NCBI GenBank assembly: GCA_030537465.1
Contig: JAUNMP010000019.1
Coordinates: 1 to 39,297 of the forward strand
Direction: 5' to 3'
From: a bacterium
GTDB taxonomy: Bacteria; Verrucomicrobiota; Kiritimatiellia; RFP12; UBA1067
Length of the DNA: 39,297 bases
The notes under the pieces were generated by a model. That model did not search any database and was not told the DNA's origin. It saw only the letters and a list, made by a program, of their open reading frames with translations. Positions 38,620 to 39,297 of this stretch are shown here, one piece after another. Each line of letters opens with the position of its first letter. Within the stretch, counting starts at the first letter, position 1. The position numbers were made by a program, and so were the translations under genes.

Positions 38620-39297
<678 letters not shown>

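Overview
This window is about 39.3 kb of GC-rich, tightly packed bacterial DNA with no rRNA, tRNA, CRISPR array or insertion sequence that I can see. Every gene except one (a glycosyltransferase at 17512-18639) lies on the minus strand. The source looks like a Gram-negative member of the PVC superphylum, most likely an anaerobic, gut-type Kiritimatiellota/Lentisphaerota relative. This is an inference from a lipid A-type acyltransferase, Tat-exported Gfo/Idh and FAD oxidoreductases, a secreted GH2 enzyme, a very large LamG-like surface protein, and a Na+-pumping oxaloacetate decarboxylase. No marker gene fixes the taxonomy.

Layout. 1-2.6 kb: an exported metallophosphoesterase and a Gfo/Idh oxidoreductase share an operon behind a promoter with direct-repeat and palindromic operator-like sites. 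2.6-5.8 kb: two unrelated P-loop ATPases (AAA_14/DUF4143 type and archaeal type) surround a 3-methyladenine DNA glycosylase. 5.9-12 kb: a 946-residue surface protein, an exported FAD oxidoreductase, a two-gene DUF4160 module and an exported SGNH hydrolase. 12-14.4 kb: a P1B metal-transporting ATPase and a CsoR repressor whose ligand set is of the Cu(I) type, each with an ATACCC-type operator. 14.6-17.4 kb: a Spy-like periplasmic protein and an exported GH2 glycosidase.

17.5-29.3 kb is the most interesting part. Ten minus-strand genes, mostly overlapping by 4 bp, appear to form one operon starting from an extended -10 promoter at 29269. In order they encode an LpxL-like acyltransferase, a glycosyltransferase, a ParB/Srx-like protein, a kinase-fold protein, an MBOAT O-acyltransferase, an SGNH/beta-propeller fusion, a CDP-glycerol-type phosphotransferase, a TagD-like cytidylyltransferase, LicD and a second TagD-like cytidylyltransferase. 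Together they look like a head-group kinase / cytidylyltransferase / phosphotransferase / O-acylation pathway. Such pathways decorate teichoic acids in Gram-positives, but here the set is attached to an outer-membrane lipid acyltransferase.

29.3-36.3 kb: oadG-oadA-oadB followed by mfd. OadB carries an unusual exported-looking N-terminal extension of about 140 residues. 36.3-39.3 kb: dnaG, a small Ala/Lys-rich lipoprotein and the C-terminal part of purB, cut by the window end.

Two themes cross the window. First, several transcription units have a TATAAT-like -10 box ending 7-8 bp before the start codon and no Shine-Dalgarno, which implies leaderless mRNAs; genes inside operons have ordinary Shine-Dalgarno sites. 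Second, islands of degenerate 7- or 9-bp tandem repeats sit at gene borders (2443, 8750, 19072, 34051), and related sequences are inserted in frame at three places in mfd.
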